Shown here: one piece after another, positions 7,879-15,263 of the stretch
Layout: every line of letters begins with the position of its first letter
Position numbering within the stretch: the first letter of the stretch is position 1
Origin: Rhodococcus sp. IITR03
GTDB lineage: Bacteria > Actinomycetota > Actinomycetes > Mycobacteriales > Mycobacteriaceae
Length of the DNA: 22,362 nucleotides
Direction of reading: 5' to 3'
Assembly (NCBI GenBank): GCA_001017865.1
Contig: LATQ01000282.1
Coordinates: 1-22,362 of the forward strand
Notes under the pieces: model-generated
What the model saw: the letters and a program-made list of their open reading frames with translations, nothing else
Database searches by the model: none
Told to the model about the DNA's origin: nothing
Made by a program: the position numbers and the translations under genes

Positions 7879-8674
7879 ATGACTTCCGAAGAGATCCTGC
7901 TCGTCGAACAGCGCGATTCCGTCCGCATCCTCACCTTCAACCGCCCGGAGGCGCGGAATGCGCTGAGCTCGGCGCTCATCGATGCCCTGCGCACCGAGAT
8001 CGCCGCCGCGGAGGTGGACGACGAAACGAACGTCGTGGTCCTCACCGGCACCGACCCGGCCTTCTGCGCCGGACTCGACCTGCAGGAACTCGGGGAGAGC
8101 GGAGGCAATCTGTCGCTGGTCTCCGGCGCCGACCTCCCTGTCGGTCATCCATGGAAGCCCATCTCCAAGCCGATCATCGGTGCGGTCAACGGTGCCGCCA
8201 TCACCGGCGGTCTCGAAATGGCGCTCGCGTGCGACTTCCTCATCGCGTCCGAGCGCGCCCGCTTCGCCGACACCCACGCGCGCGTCGGTGTCCTGCCGGG
8301 GTGGGGACTCACCCAGCGCCTGCCGCGGCGGTGGGTCCGGGCTTCGCGCGTCGCATGAGTCTGTCGGGCAACTTCGTCGGAGCCGAGGAGGCGTTGCGTG
8401 CGGGCCTGGTGACACAGGTCGTCGCGCACGACGAACTGCTCGACACGGCGCTGGAGCTCGCGCGGACGATCGCCGGCAACGACCAGCCGGGTGTGCGGGC
8501 GCTGCTCGCGTCGTACCGCCGGGCCGAGGAGCACGTCGTCGAACCCGCTCTGCGTGTGGAGCAGCAGACCTCGGAAGCGTGGATGCGGGAGTTCTCCCGG
8601 CACGGGTCGCCGAGAGGCGGGCCGAGGTGATCGAACGTGGAAAGTCCCAAAACGCCGTGAATCCCAAGTCCTGA
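7879..8674 (+). CDS. Enoyl-CoA hydratase/isomerase (crotonase) family protein (two frameshifts)
   Basis: This is a crotonase-fold protein of about 265 residues, the usual length. FNRPEARNALSSALIDAL is the N-terminal signature. The oxyanion-hole segments are DPAFCAGLDLQELG and GAVNGAAITGGLEMALACD. In the region where classical hydratases have the second catalytic Glu (usually PE), this protein reads FADTHARVGVLPGWG, so it may catalyse another crotonase reaction. Frames change near 8324 (CTGCCGCGG for CTGCCCGCGG), giving AAVGPGFARRMSLSGNFVGA, and near 8597, giving RVAERRAEVIERGKSQNAVN and TGA at 8672. It stands alone between terminator-like elements. Its natural CoA substrate cannot be told; the numerous EchA paralogues of these bacteria make a precise symbol unsafe. 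Confidence 0.88.
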
Positions 8675-8868
8675 AACGGTCGTCATTAAAGGACATTTCG
8701 GGTTAATCGGACATATTTATCACGGAAGGATAACAACTAGTGACGGGAGGTAACAGGCTCTGAGACCTTCGCGAAGTATGGGACGGAAGTGAACTTATCC
8801 CTGCGGATTTTTCACTTCTCTCGCCCGTTCGCGGGCGGGTCCATTCACATCAACACGGAGGTATTCCT
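8675..8868 (+). promoter_or_regulatory. AT-richer leader and promoter region of the 32-residue peptide gene
   Basis: This stretch has visibly more A and T than its surroundings. It holds GGACAT twice (8691-8696 and 8709-8714), a perfect palindrome CTTCGCGAAG at 8767-8776 and the UUCG hairpin at 8820-8839. I could not fix one promoter: several TA-rich elements around 8700-8730 are possible, which would give a 5' leader of 100 bases or more. No other convincing ORF is present. Confidence 0.4.
8820..8839 (+). other. UUCG-tetraloop hairpin in the 5' leader
   Basis: CGCCCG (8822-8827) and CGGGCG (8832-8837) close a TTCG loop, the very stable C(UUCG)G tetraloop in RNA. A wobble and a further C-G pair extend it to eight pairs. 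It ends about 17 bases before the GGAGGT ribosome site, so it could protect the message or influence loading. Confidence 0.6.
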
Positions 8869-8967
8869 ATGCTGCTCGGTTCTCTCGCCGCCACCGTCGG
8901 TGCTGCCGTCGCCGGCCTTCTGACCCCGGTCCTCGGTCTGCTCGCGGGCCTCGGCATCATTCTCTGA
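8869..8967 (+). CDS. Hydrophobic 32-residue peptide
   Basis: An ATG at 8869 follows GGAGGT with about seven bases spacing, the strongest ribosome site in this window. The product has 32 residues, begins MLLGSLAATVGAAVAGLL and ends GLLAGLGIIL. It contains no charged side chain and is almost all Leu, Ala, Gly, Val and Ile, with one Pro near the middle (TPV). It could span a membrane as one kinked helix or lie in the mycolate outer layer. A 12-pair hairpin follows its stop by 18 bases. The stable 5' hairpin, strong SD and own terminator suggest a single-gene, strongly expressed unit. I do not recognise a named family. Candidates are a small membrane regulator, a toxin-like peptide or an envelope peptide; none is shown. 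Confidence 0.72.
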   Translation: MLLGSLAATVGAAVAGLLTPVLGLLAGLGIIL

Positions 8968-8977
8968 TATCCGCCCG

Positions 8978-9025
8978 GATCGACTCCGCGCCCGCACTCC
9001 CCCTGTGTGCGGGCGCGGTTCGATC
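8978..9025 (+). terminator. Strong hairpin terminator after the 32-residue peptide
   Basis: Arms 8986-8997 and 9007-9018 form 12 perfect pairs around the C-rich loop TCCCCCTGT. Outer GATCGA and TCGATC arms add pairs. It lies between the peptide and the convergent 75-residue ORF and can serve both. Confidence 0.8.
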
Positions 9026-9252
9026 TATTCGGACGGATCCACCTCAGGAGTCCGGAAAACCGTGTCCTCGTGACGCTTCCCGGACATTCGCTTCTCCAAT
9101 TCCTCTTTCTCCCGTTTCGCCATCTCTGGATCGACGTCCTCACCCGGGAGAGGCCCGGGATCCGTGGCCGGTGCGCCCTGGCCCGGATCGGCCGCGTCGA
9201 TCTCGTTCGAGCCGGTGTTCTTGATCGGGAGAAAAGGTTCCATGCTTGCCAT
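9025..9252 (-). CDS. Small charged hypothetical protein (75 residues)
   Basis: This is an intact ORF reading leftwards to TAG at 9025. ATG at 9252 gives 75 residues; ATG at 9243 gives 72, and neither has a clear ribosome site. After MEPFLPIKNTG, the first half is acidic and rich in Gly, Pro and Asp (PGQGAPATDPGPLPGEDVD). The second half is a charged helix (PEMAKREKEELEKRMSGKRH) and the end is DTVFRTPEVDPSE. It has no cysteine, signal peptide or membrane segment, and is probably a soluble, partly disordered protein. It lies 35 bases downstream of the thioesterase and may be the second gene of that transcript. I do not recognise the family. Codon use and an unbroken frame support it being real. 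Confidence 0.6.
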   Translation of the reverse strand: MASMEPFLPIKNTGSNEIDAADPGQGAPATDPGPLPGEDVDPEMAKREKEELEKRMSGKRHEDTVFRTPEVDPSE

Positions 9253-9287
9253 GGATACGGATTCCCGACACCGATGCGCGCAAACAA

Positions 9288-9723
9288 CTACTCCGGCAAC
9301 GGAACGTTCTGCAGTCGCAGCTGACCGCGAGCAAGGACCTTGCCGGTCGCGGTGTCGGTGATGATCACCAGCCACAGCTGCTGAGTCCTGCCTTGCTGCA
9401 ACGGTTCTGCCGTGACCGACGCGCGGCATCCTGTCGTCGATCGCAGGAAGTCGGTCGAGTTGTTGACGCCGACGGCGAACTGACCGCGCTCGAGTACCGC
9501 AGCGCTTGCGCCGATGCTGCCGGCAGTTTCGACGATGGTCGCGTAGAGCCCACCGTGCACGACTCCCCACGGGGTGTGGTGGTCGGGGCCCAGGTCGACG
9601 TATCCGGTGACCTTCGTTCCGGTGGCTTCCTCGACGACGAAGCCGCTCGCCTCGACGAAGCGGCTCGGCGGCTTCTGCCCGTAGTCCTCGATGGTCGGAC
9701 GGGCCTCGGTAGTTCCGGTCATG
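9288..9723 (-). CDS. PaaI-type hotdog thioesterase
   Basis: This is an intact 145-residue ORF of the hotdog-fold acyl-CoA thioesterase family (PaaI/4HBT type), which hydrolyses acyl- or aryl-CoA to free acid and CoA. ATG at 9723 follows GAGGAGTT. The family signature is TPWGVVHGGLYATIVETAGS, containing HGG and the downstream acidic residue, with GVNNSTDFLRS later. The length is normal for the single-domain class. It is divergent from the HxlR-type regulator only 89 bases away, so that regulator may control it. The substrate cannot be predicted. Its intact frame contrasts with the broken neighbours. Confidence 0.88.
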
Positions 9724-9800
9724 ACAACTCCTCGTTCACGCTGACTTCGATAACCACAGTTAGCCACCGCAGAGGTCTGACTGTCAAGGATTAAGTCAGC

Positions 9801-9806
9801 TACCCT
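9801..9806 (+). promoter_or_regulatory. -10 box placing the HxlR transcript start at its ATG
   Basis: TACCCT (TANNNT) ends six bases before ATG 9813, with no Shine-Dalgarno sequence. The same spacing occurs before the crotonase at 7879. It favours ATG 9813 over GTG 9807 as the start. Confidence 0.55.
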
Positions 9807-9812
9807 GTGGGC

Positions 9813-10294
9813 ATGCAGTGGCTCGACTACAGCACCGACAACTGCTCGGTCCAGCGCACGATGGACGTCATCGGCGAGAAATGGACGATGATCGTTCTCC
9901 GCGAAGTGTTCAACGGCGTGCGACGTTTCGAGCAGATGCGTCGGCACACCGGCATCTCCGACCCCGTGCTGTCGGCCCGGCTGCGCACCCTCGTAGACGC
10001 CGGAATCCTCGACACCGTCCCCTACCGCGAGGAAGGCCGCCGCACGCGCAACGAGTACCGGCTCACCGACAAGGGCCGCGATCTCTACCCGATCCTCGTC
10101 GCCCTGCTCCAATGGGGGGACAAGTATTGCGCCGACCCTGAGGGTCCGTCGCTGCTCATCGAACACCGCGACTGCGGCGCTCCGGTCGAAGCGGTCGTGC
10201 AATGCGCCCACGGCCACGGTCCGCTACGGCCGAGCGAATCGCAGACCCGGCCGGGTCCGACCGCGCGAAAACTCCCCGAGGCACGAAAACATAA
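9813..10294 (+). CDS. HxlR-family transcriptional regulator (probable late frameshift)
   Basis: This is a winged-helix HxlR regulator, a family of small, often redox- or metabolite-responsive DNA-binding proteins. The start is MQWLDYSTDNCSVQRTMDVI, with the conserved Cys at position 11, followed by GEKWTMIVLREVFNGVRRFE. The recognition region is ISDPVLSARLRTLVDAGIL and the wing RRTRNEYRLTDKGRDLYP. Without correction the frame runs on past 10400. One missing base near the AAAA run at 10268-10271 gives TAA at 10292-10294 and a 160-residue protein, the family norm. It is divergent from the thioesterase. Upstream of the alpha/beta hydrolase there is also a palindrome, a second possible target. 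The family call is firm; the C-terminus is inferred. Confidence 0.85.
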
Positions 10295-10364
10295 CGAAGT
10301 GGATTTTCGATCCGCGGCAGTGTTTCGCGCCGAGGCGGTGGGTACTCCTGGCTCAGCGTCCCGG

Positions 10365-10512
10365 TGCGGACGCAGTCCGGATAACCGAACGACAGGAGGA
10401 ACACATATGCACTTTGGGTCTCTTGCGCTCCTCGGCGGACTGCCTGCGAAACCGGGCATCGCCACTGAGCCGGCGCACGCCGCGTCCGCATCCGTGATGG
10501 GTGCGGACGCGG
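10365..10512 (+). other. Leader region with alternative pairing arms before the alpha/beta hydrolase
   Basis: TGCGGACGC occurs at 10365-10373 and 10502-10510; its reverse complement GCGTCCGCA is at 10482-10490. The middle arm can therefore pair either with the distant left copy or with the near right copy. The near pairing (10480-10490 with 10502-10512) is an 11-pair hairpin with an 11-base loop and could end transcription. A short ORF with a strong ribosome site (10407) lies between the arms, an arrangement seen in attenuators. Confidence 0.45.
10407..10468 (+). CDS. Possible leader peptide or second small peptide gene
   Basis: ATG at 10407 follows ACAGGAGGAACACAT, an excellent ribosome site that serves no other start. 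The product begins MHFGSLALLGGLPAKPGIAT. As given, the frame stays open into the following gene and overlaps it in the wrong frame. With one missing base, as is common in this window, it stops at TGA 10466-10468 after 20 residues, 11 bases before a strong hairpin. Its M-x-x-GSLA start recalls the 32-residue peptide at 8869, which also has a strong SD and a following hairpin. It may be a relative of that peptide or a leader peptide for the hydrolase. The start is well supported, the end is not. Confidence 0.4.
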
Positions 10513-10517
10513 TCGTA

Positions 10518-10549
10518 TGTGCGATGAATTTTCTGTGCGATGAATTTCT
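10518..10549 (+). repeat. Two adjacent direct repeats, period 16
   Basis: TGTGCGATGAATTT occurs at 10518-10531 and 10534-10547, immediately adjacent units with a 16-base period. They lie 12 bases upstream of the palindrome in front of the hydrolase and could be a tandem regulator site or a local duplication. Confidence 0.7.
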
Positions 10550-10560
10550 CGGGCGGCGCG

Positions 10561-10580
10561 GGTCGGTATGGTCACCGACC
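10561..10580 (+). promoter_or_regulatory. Palindrome overlapping a -10 box before the hydrolase
   Basis: GGTCGGT (10561-10567) and ACCGACC (10574-10580) are perfect arms with a six-base centre. TATGGT at 10567-10572, a TANNNT -10 candidate, lies inside it, so binding would block the promoter. AAGGAG follows, then ATG 10594. Confidence 0.5.
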
Positions 10581-10593
10581 CAGAAGGAGCGAC

Positions 10594-11465
10594 ATGCCCG
10601 AATTCGTCACCCACTCGATCGACGTCCCCGGCGCGACTCTCGTCTACGACATCCGCACCGTCCCCGGCGACACCACCCCGCTGCTGCTCGCCGGATCCCC
10701 GATGGACGCGAGCGGCTTCACCGGCCTCGTCTCCTACCTCGACGACCGGACGGTGATCACCTACGACCCGCGCGGCACAGGCCGCGGCACACGCACCGAC
10801 ACGTCGATGGCGTCCACTCCCGCCCTGCACGCCGACGATCTGCACCGGATCCTCGTCGAACTCGATCTCGGTCCCGTCGACGTCTTCGCCAGCAGCGGCG
10901 GCGCAGTCAACGCGCTCGAACTCGTCTCGCGCTATCCGGAGCAGGTGCGCACGCTGGTCGCGCACGAACCGCCGATCGTCGAACTGCTGCCCGATCGCAT
11001 CGGGGCCGAAGCGGTGCGCGACGACATTCGCGACACCTATCAGCGCAGCGGCCTCGGACCGGCCATGGCCAAGTTCATCGCCCTGGTCAGTTATGAAGGC
11101 GAGCTGACCTCCGATTATCTCGACCGGCCCGCTCCGAACCCGTCCGACTTCGGCCTGCCCACCGAGGACGACGGGACCCGCGACGACGTGTTGCTGGGCC
11201 AGAACTGGATGTCGTGCACGGGTTACCACCCGATCTCGATGCTCTGGCGAACGCGTCCACGCACATCGTCGTCGCAGGTGGTCGCGAGTCGGTACGCCAA
11301 CTGTGCGGCCGCGCCTCGGCAGCGCTCGCCGAGCGGCTCGGCACGACTCCGACGCTGTTCCCCGGCGATCACGGTGGCTTCATGGGCGCCTCAGAGGGTA
11401 TGCCCGGCGATCCTGAAGCTTTCGCCGCCGTGCTCCGCGACGTGCTCCAACCGAGCCGCGTGTAA
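10594..11465 (+). CDS. Alpha/beta hydrolase (one frameshift)
   Basis: This is a cytoplasmic alpha/beta-hydrolase-fold protein of about 290 residues. ATG at 10594 follows AAGGAG. Segments in order: TTPLLLAGSPMDASGFTGLV (oxyanion region), TVITYDPRGTGRGTRTD, and the nucleophile elbow VDVFASSGGAVNALELV, where the middle Ser of S-S-G-G is the likely nucleophile. The Asp may be in the strand after HIVVAGGRESV and the His is in FPGDHGGFMG. The frame changes near 11229 (CACCCGATC for CACCCCGATC), after which DLDALANASTHIVVAG continues to TAA at 11463. It is close to the epoxide-hydrolase/haloperoxidase-like esterases, but the substrate is unknown. It precedes the DUF899 gene by 53 bases and may be transcribed with it. 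Confidence 0.86.
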
Positions 11466-11518
11466 TCCGTCCGATCCGCTCCCGCGCGCGTCGCGGTTCC
11501 CGCTTTCCGGAGGTCACC

Positions 11519-12279
11519 ATGACCGAACCGCACTCCGGCCGTCCACCCGTGGTCGACCTCGCGACCTGGCAGGCCGCGCGCGACGAACTCCTCGTTCGCG
11601 AGAAAGCCCACACCAAGGAAGGCGACGCCATCGCCGCGGCGCGCCGACGACTCCCGATGGTGGAGTTCGACGGAACGGTCGAGGTGGTCGGGCCCGACGG
11701 CCCGGTCCCCTTCCTCGACCTCTTCCAGGGTCGCAACGAACTCGTCGTCTACAAGCACATGTGTACGACGGCGCACCCCCGCAGGGGCAGTGCGAGGGGT
11801 GCACCACCACGGCCTGGCACGTCCGCGACGCCGTCTACCTCAATGCTCGCGGCGTGTCGCTCGCGTTCGTCACCACCGGCCCGTGGGAGGAGGTGGCAGC
11901 GTTCGTCGAGTTCATGGGCTACACGCAGCCCTGGTATTCGGTGCGCGACCTCGACGAACCCGTGGGCGGAGCGATGGGCTATCTCACCTCCTATCTCCGG
12001 GACGGAGACCGGACCTTCCTCACCTATTCCACGACGGGTCGCGGCACCGAACGCGCCAACAGCTCGGCCGGCCTGCTCGACATGACCCCGTACGGGCGCG
12101 GCGAGAGGTGGGAGGACAAACCCGAGGGGTGGCCGGAGGGGAACGACCCGTGCTGGTTCTGGCGCGCCGACGCCGACGGCAACGCGACATGGGGCGAGAC
12201 GAGCCGCCCGGTGCCGCAGTGGACCCGGCCCGGTGCGACTCCCGTCGAGACCCTCGGGAGGCAGGGCAACTGGCACTGA
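11519..12279 (+). CDS. DUF899 thioredoxin-like family protein (one frameshift)
   Basis: This protein of about 253 residues belongs to the DUF899 family, predicted to have a thioredoxin-like fold. ATG at 11519 follows CCGGAGGTCACC. The N-terminus shows WQAARDELLVREKAHTKEGD and RRLPMVEF, then FQGRNELVVYKHM. The frame changes near 11761 (ATGTGTACG for ATGTGGTACG) to give WYDGAPPQGQCEGCTTTAWH, which carries the family C-x-x-C (CEGC). DPCWFWRADADG follows, then QWTRPGATPV near the end. The CxxC hints at redox or thiol chemistry, but the family has no proven reaction. It is downstream of the alpha/beta hydrolase in the same direction. Confidence 0.87.
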
Positions 12280-12359
12280 CCATCCGCGACCGGTACTGGT
12301 CACACCGACGGTGCCGCGCGCCTACCGTGGAACGAGGTGTTCCCGACGAAGGAGTGTGC

Positions 12360-12901
12360 GTGGCGGAATCGTCCGGGTCGAATCGTCCGAGTCCGAATGG
12401 AACGGCCGGGATTGGTACGTGAACTTCGGCGAGCGCAGCCCGTCACGGAATTGGGACGACGGCCGCCGGTACGGCTTCGTCGCCGCCGGCGGTGGCCGCT
12501 GGTATTCGGATTCCTTGCAGGAGTTGCCCGTCGGTGGCCACGTCTTCGTCTACATCCCGAAGAGTGGGTACGTGGGCATCGGCGTCGTGACCGGCCCGGC
12601 GGTTCCGGCCGACGAGGCGACGCTCGTCGTCGACGGTCGCCCGGTGCCGTTCCGCAGCCTCGACCTGAAGGCGCCGTACATCCACGAGAGCGAGGGCACG
12701 GACCCGCACGAGGACCACCGCGAGTGGATCGTGCCGGTGCAGTGGACGCACACCGTCGCGCGTGAGGATGCCTTCCGCATCCCGGGCCTGTTCGCGAACC
12801 AGAACTCGGCGTGCCGTCTGCGTCACCGCTTCACCGTCGACACCGTGACGTCGTTCTTCGAGAGCGATCCGGATCGGGAATCGGACTCCGCGCTCGCCTA
12901 A
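12360..12901 (+). CDS. PUA/EVE-like small protein (frameshift near the start)
   Basis: This is a soluble protein of about 180 residues. The core reads RDWYVNFGERSPSRNWDDGR, RYGFVAAGGGRWYSDSLQEL, then VGGHVFVYIPKSGYVGIGVV, which resembles the PUA/EVE/ASCH beta-barrel proteins that bind modified nucleic-acid bases. GTG at 12360 follows GAAGGAG but is in another frame; one missing base between 12363 and about 12400 joins it to the main ORF. An internal in-frame GTG at 12420 would remove the WYVNFGE segment, so I reject it as start. The end is RFTVDTVTSFFESDPDRESD, and its TAA overlaps the convergent permease stop. Similar domains are found near restriction or DNA-modification genes, but none is seen here. 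Confidence 0.7.
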
Positions 12902-14849
12902 CTCGAATCCGACGAGTGCAACCGCCACGGCACACTCGTCACCATCACCCCGGGCTGGAACAACAGGCGACTCTTGAGCCTCAGCGCGCTCTGGTTGTGG
13001 AGCAGGTTCTCCCACCAGTGCCCCACGACGTATTCGGGGATGAAGACGGTGACCACATCACGCGGTGAATTGCCCCGCACCCGTCTGACGTAGTCGAGCA
13101 CCGGTCGTGTGATCTCCCGATACGGCGATTCCAGGACCTTCAGCGGAATCGTGATGTCGCTGGCCTCCCATTCGCGCACGAGAGCACGGGTGTCCTCCTC
13201 GTCGACGTCGACGGTGATCGCCTCGAGGGTGTCGGGATGGGTGGCCGAGGCGTACGCGAGCGCGCGACGAGTCGGGTGATGCAGTTTGGCCACGAGCACG
13301 ATCGAATACGTGCGGCTGGGCAGCAGGCCGTCCCAGTTGCCGGCGTCGAGTTCGACGGCCACGCGTCGGTAATGGTGGTTCACGGCCCGCATCGTCACGA
13401 AGACGGCCACCATGGCGAGGATCGCGATCCACGCACCGGCAACGAATTTCGTGACGAGCACGATGACCAGGACGGTCCCCGTCATCACCAGACCCATACC
13501 GTTGACGACGCGCGAGCGCTGCATTCTCCGGCGGTGACGTGGGTCGGTTTCGGTGACCAACAGGCGGGTCCAATGACGCACCATGCCGGTCTGGCTCAAC
13601 GTGAAGGAGACGAACACCCCAACGATGTAGAGCTGGATGAGATGGGTGACCTCGGCGTCGAACACCCAGACGAGCACGATCGCCGCAAGGGCCAGGAAGA
13701 CGATGCCGTTACTGAACGCCAGCCTGTCGCCTCGGGTGCGCAGTTGCGTCGGCAGGTGCTTGTCCTGCGCGAGTATCGACGCAAGGACCGGGAAACCGTT
13801 GAATGCGGTGTTGGCGGCGAGGACGAGGATCAACGCGGTCACGGCGGTGACGAGGTAGAAGCCGACGGGGAAGCCGGTGAAGACCGTCTCGGCGACCTGC
13901 GCGACCAGCGTCTTCTGATGGTATCCCTCCGGCGCCCCGAGCACTTGCGTCGCGGGGTCGGCGGCGACGACGACGCCCAGCCGCTCGGCGAGGACGATGA
14001 TGCCCATCAGCAGCGTGATCGCGATGGCACCCAGCATCAGCAGCGTGGTGGCGGCGTTGTGCGATTTCGGTTTCCGGAAGGCCGGCACCCCGTTGCTGAT
14101 GGCCTCCACTCCCGTCAGGGCCGCGCATCCCGACGAGAACGCCGGGCGAGAAGAAACGCGAAGGCCAGTCCGGCCAGGTGTGATTGTTCGGCGGCCAGTT
14201 CGTAGTGCGACGACTCGGCGCGCAGCGGGGCGTCGAACACGACGAGACGCACGAAACCCCAGACGAGCATCACCCCGATGCAGAACATGAATGCGTAGGT
14301 GGGGATGGCGAAAGCTGTACCCGCTTCGCGGAGTCCCCGCAGATTGACCGCGGTGAGGAGAGTGATCGCGACGATCGCGAACAGCACCTTGTGGTGTTCG
14401 ACGAAGGGGATCGCCGACCCGATGTTCTGGGCCGCCGACGAGATCGACACGGCGACGGTCAGCACGTAGTCGACGATGAGCGCGCTGCCCACCGTCAGGC
14501 CGGCCATCGCCCCGAGGTTCTTCGTCGCTACCTCGTAGTCGCCACCCCCGGACGGGTAGGCATGCACGTTCTGCCGATAGCTCGCGACCACGACGACCAG
14601 GACGACGGCGACGGCGAGACCGATCCAGCCGGAGAACGCGTAGGCGGACAGGCCCGCCACCGACAGCACGAGGAAGATTTCCTCCGGTGCATAGGCGACG
14701 GACGACAGGGCGTCGGACGCGAACACCGGCAGGGCTACGCGTTTCGGCAACAGAGTGTGGCCGAGGGTGTCGCTGCGCAGCGGCCTTCCCAGCAACATCC
14801 GTTTGGTGACGTTGTCACGGCCCTTGTGGATGGTTACGGCCACGACCAT
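12898..14849 (-). CDS. APC-superfamily permease, KimA-like (one frameshift)
   Basis: This is an integral membrane transporter of about 650 residues with 12 or so helices and a C-terminal cytoplasmic domain of about 180 residues. The opening RMLLGRPLRSDTLGHTLLPK, then ALPVFASDALSSVAYAPEEI and SYRQNVHAYPSGGGDYEVAT, strongly resemble KimA/YdaO, a proton-coupled potassium importer regulated by c-di-AMP in Bacillus; mycobacterial relatives are annotated as amino-acid permeases. ATG at 14849 has AGGAG three bases before it; GTG at 14843 has better spacing. The frame changes near 14142 (CCGGCGTTC for CCGGGCGTTC), joining FAFLLAR to AFSSGCAALTGVEAI. It is convergent with the PUA-like gene. No ydaO-type riboswitch is evident upstream. 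Potassium as substrate is an inference. Confidence 0.86.
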
Positions 14850-14965
14850 CGACTCCTGTCCGGCGCATACCCGCGCACGCAGAAGCGAACGGTACGCTTG
14901 TATTACCCCGCTCGCCACGGGTGCAGATAGAGCGAATTCACCCCGTCGATCACCCGTCGGCAACG

Positions 14966-14994
14966 TTGGCAGATGAAAGAATCGTGGGTAGCGT
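14966..14994 (+). promoter_or_regulatory. Promoter of predicted small RNA A
   Basis: TTGGCA at 14966-14971 and TAGCGT at 14989-14994 are separated by exactly 17 bases. This predicts a start near G15001, which is the first base of the 5' hairpin of RNA A. No protein start follows for 270 bases. Confidence 0.65.
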
Positions 14995-15000
14995 GGAGTC

Positions 15001-15105
15001 GTTGTTGCTCCTCGCAACAAAGCGTGCCGCGTCTCCTCCCCTTTGACACGGCACGGACGGACCCCGTCGGCCCCTCCCCTCGTTAAGCCGACGGGGTTCT
15101 CTCAT
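15001..15105 (+). ncRNA. Predicted C-rich-loop small RNA A (6C-like)
   Basis: The predicted RNA is about 105 bases. Hairpin 1 lies at the 5' end: TTGTTGC (15002-15008) with GCAACAA (15014-15020), loop TCCTC. Hairpin 2 is CGTGCCG (15023-15029) with CGGCACG (15049-15055), extended inside by GTC/GAC, and its loop is TCCTCCCCTTT. Hairpin 3 is the terminator, with loop CCCTCCCCTCGTTAA. All loops present CTCC or CTCCCC, complementary to G-rich ribosome sites. This matches the design of actinobacterial 6C RNA, whose C-rich loops base-pair with mRNAs in mycobacteria. The gap between kimA-like (starting at 14849) and the thioesterase (15264) has no ORF that would explain it. Conservation could not be tested here. 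Confidence 0.68.
15061..15097 (+). terminator. Terminator hairpin of RNA A
   Basis: ACCCCGTCGGC (15061-15071) and GCCGACGGGGT (15087-15097) pair perfectly over 11 bases and are followed by TCTCTCATT. The T-bias on the right side only gives the plus-strand orientation. Confidence 0.85.
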
Positions 15106-15145
15106 TGATTCCCGCCCGTATGGCGGTTCACACGTTTTCGTACGG

Positions 15146-15162
15146 AACGGTCCGTTTTACGG
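15146..15162. promoter_or_regulatory. Overlapping palindromes upstream of the 224-residue thioesterase
   Basis: AACGG-T-CCGTT (15146-15156) overlaps CCGT-TTT-ACGG (15152-15162). Such overlapping half-sites resemble TetR-family operators. It lies about 105 bases before ATG 15264. A weak -35-like TTGACT is at 15197-15202; I cannot place a convincing -10. Confidence 0.4.
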
Positions 15163-15263
15163 ATTTTGCGATGATCCCGTGCAGCGGCAGCAGAACTTGA
15201 CTCCTTCACCGTGCGCGCGGTCGACTGCTGTCCTTCACCACGCTCACGATCCGGAGAACCCCG

